Origin: Akkermansiaceae bacterium
GTDB lineage: Bacteria; Verrucomicrobiota; Verrucomicrobiia; Verrucomicrobiales; Akkermansiaceae
DNA length: 52,824 nucleotides
Assembly: GCA_903934285.1 (NCBI GenBank)
Contig: CAIZNN010000135.1
Location: forward strand, 1 to 52,824
Direction: 5' to 3'
The number at the start of each line of letters is the position of its first letter. Position 1 is the stretch's first letter. Below, in pieces: positions 52,570 through 52,824 of this stretch. The notes under the pieces are model-generated. The model worked only from the letters and a program-made list of their open reading frames with translations, was not told where the DNA came from and made no database searches. The translations under genes were made by a program, and so were the position numbers.

Positions 52570-52824
52570 TTACCCCACCGTTCTAACTGCCAACTGGCGT
52601 GCGGTGAACAGGCTGCCTTGGGCGTCTTCGCGCAGCGCCCGCGCGCCGCTCGTTCGCTTCGGCCCGAAATGCCCGCGATAGGCCTCAAACACCCCGTCCA
52701 CATAGGATTTGGTGCCCAGCACCAACCCGTCGGAAAAATACCGCACCCGGCAGCGCAGCAACGCGGCGCGGCTCAATTTCCCCTGCCGTTTTTTCTCCAC
52801 CTCTGCGGCCTCGGTGGAAAACCC
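52570..52824 (-). pseudogene. 3' end of a REP-type (IS200-like) transposase, cut by the window edge
   Basis: The minus-strand frame is open to the window end and stops at 52570. It reads RVRYFSDGLVLGTKSYVDGV, then FEAYRGHFGPKRTSGARALR, and ends LFTARQLAVRTVG. This is the conserved C-terminal end of verrucomicrobial REP-associated transposases. The N-terminal HUH domain would lie beyond the window, so whether the gene is intact cannot be decided; it is listed here as partial. It is a different part of the family from the fragment at 44253. Confidence 0.65.

Noticed and set aside
1..52824. Frequent CTAAC/GTTAG words as a possible uptake or signal sequence
   Set aside because: The rough count (about 50 in the window) is near the number expected from base composition, so no enrichment is supported.

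Overview
The window looks like chromosomal DNA of a high-GC member of the Verrucomicrobia. The support is the mix of gene families rather than any single marker: pseudopilin cassettes of the kind known from Verrucomicrobium and Chthoniobacter, a type IV pilus-like operon resembling verrucomicrobial ones, a TGS-fused nucleoside kinase, a large secreted SGNH esterase and fragments of REP-type transposases. Many genes overlap by ATGA. Shine-Dalgarno sequences are rare, and several promoters lie almost on top of the start codon. The assignment is inferred from gene content only.

Region 1 (1-14.5 kb). A truncated MASE1 hybrid histidine kinase is followed by an exported protein. Then comes a duplicated four-gene cassette, called P1-P2-P3-P4 here because I recognise no published name. 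P1, P2 and P3 are exported proteins. P4 is a protein of about 720 residues with a PilX/GspK-like N-terminus. In copy 2 (10029-14544) the four genes are contiguous. In copy 1 (3267-9675) P3 and P4 are separated by an opposite-strand gene and two prepilin genes (PilV-like and PilW/GspJ-like). This is the best candidate for an undescribed system: a minor-pseudopilin complex with three dedicated exported partners.

Region 2 (15.3-31.4 kb). An orphan ABC-2-type permease and a protein with a His/Cys cluster precede a type IV pilus or type II secretion-like machine. Its genes are a PilT-like ATPase, a pilin, a fused PilM/PilN-like protein, PilO-like, PilP-like, secretin, a free-standing protein resembling the N-terminal domain of the assembly ATPase, the PilB/GspE-like ATPase and the PilC/GspF-like platform. 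After a heptamer repeat array follows an ATGA-coupled accessory block of six small genes: a membrane protein, a second pilin and four exported or Pro/Ala-rich anchored proteins. No prepilin peptidase is present in the window.

Region 3 (31.7-44.1 kb). A UbiA-DprE1-DprE2 trio predicts decaprenylphosphoryl-arabinose synthesis. It is followed by a MIP channel with an altered second NPA motif, rpsA with a strong terminator, a secreted esterase, a TGS-nucleoside kinase, coaD and a UroD-family protein.

Region 4 (44.2-52.8 kb). A GH36 alpha-galactosidase sits among gene debris: a transposase fragment, a pilus-cassette remnant, tRNA-Thr, an 11-bp tandem array and a recombinase tail. Then come metG with a PpiD/SurA-like chaperone gene, an FmdB zinc-ribbon gene, an L,D-transpeptidase lipoprotein, and the 3' end of a second REP-type transposase at the window edge.
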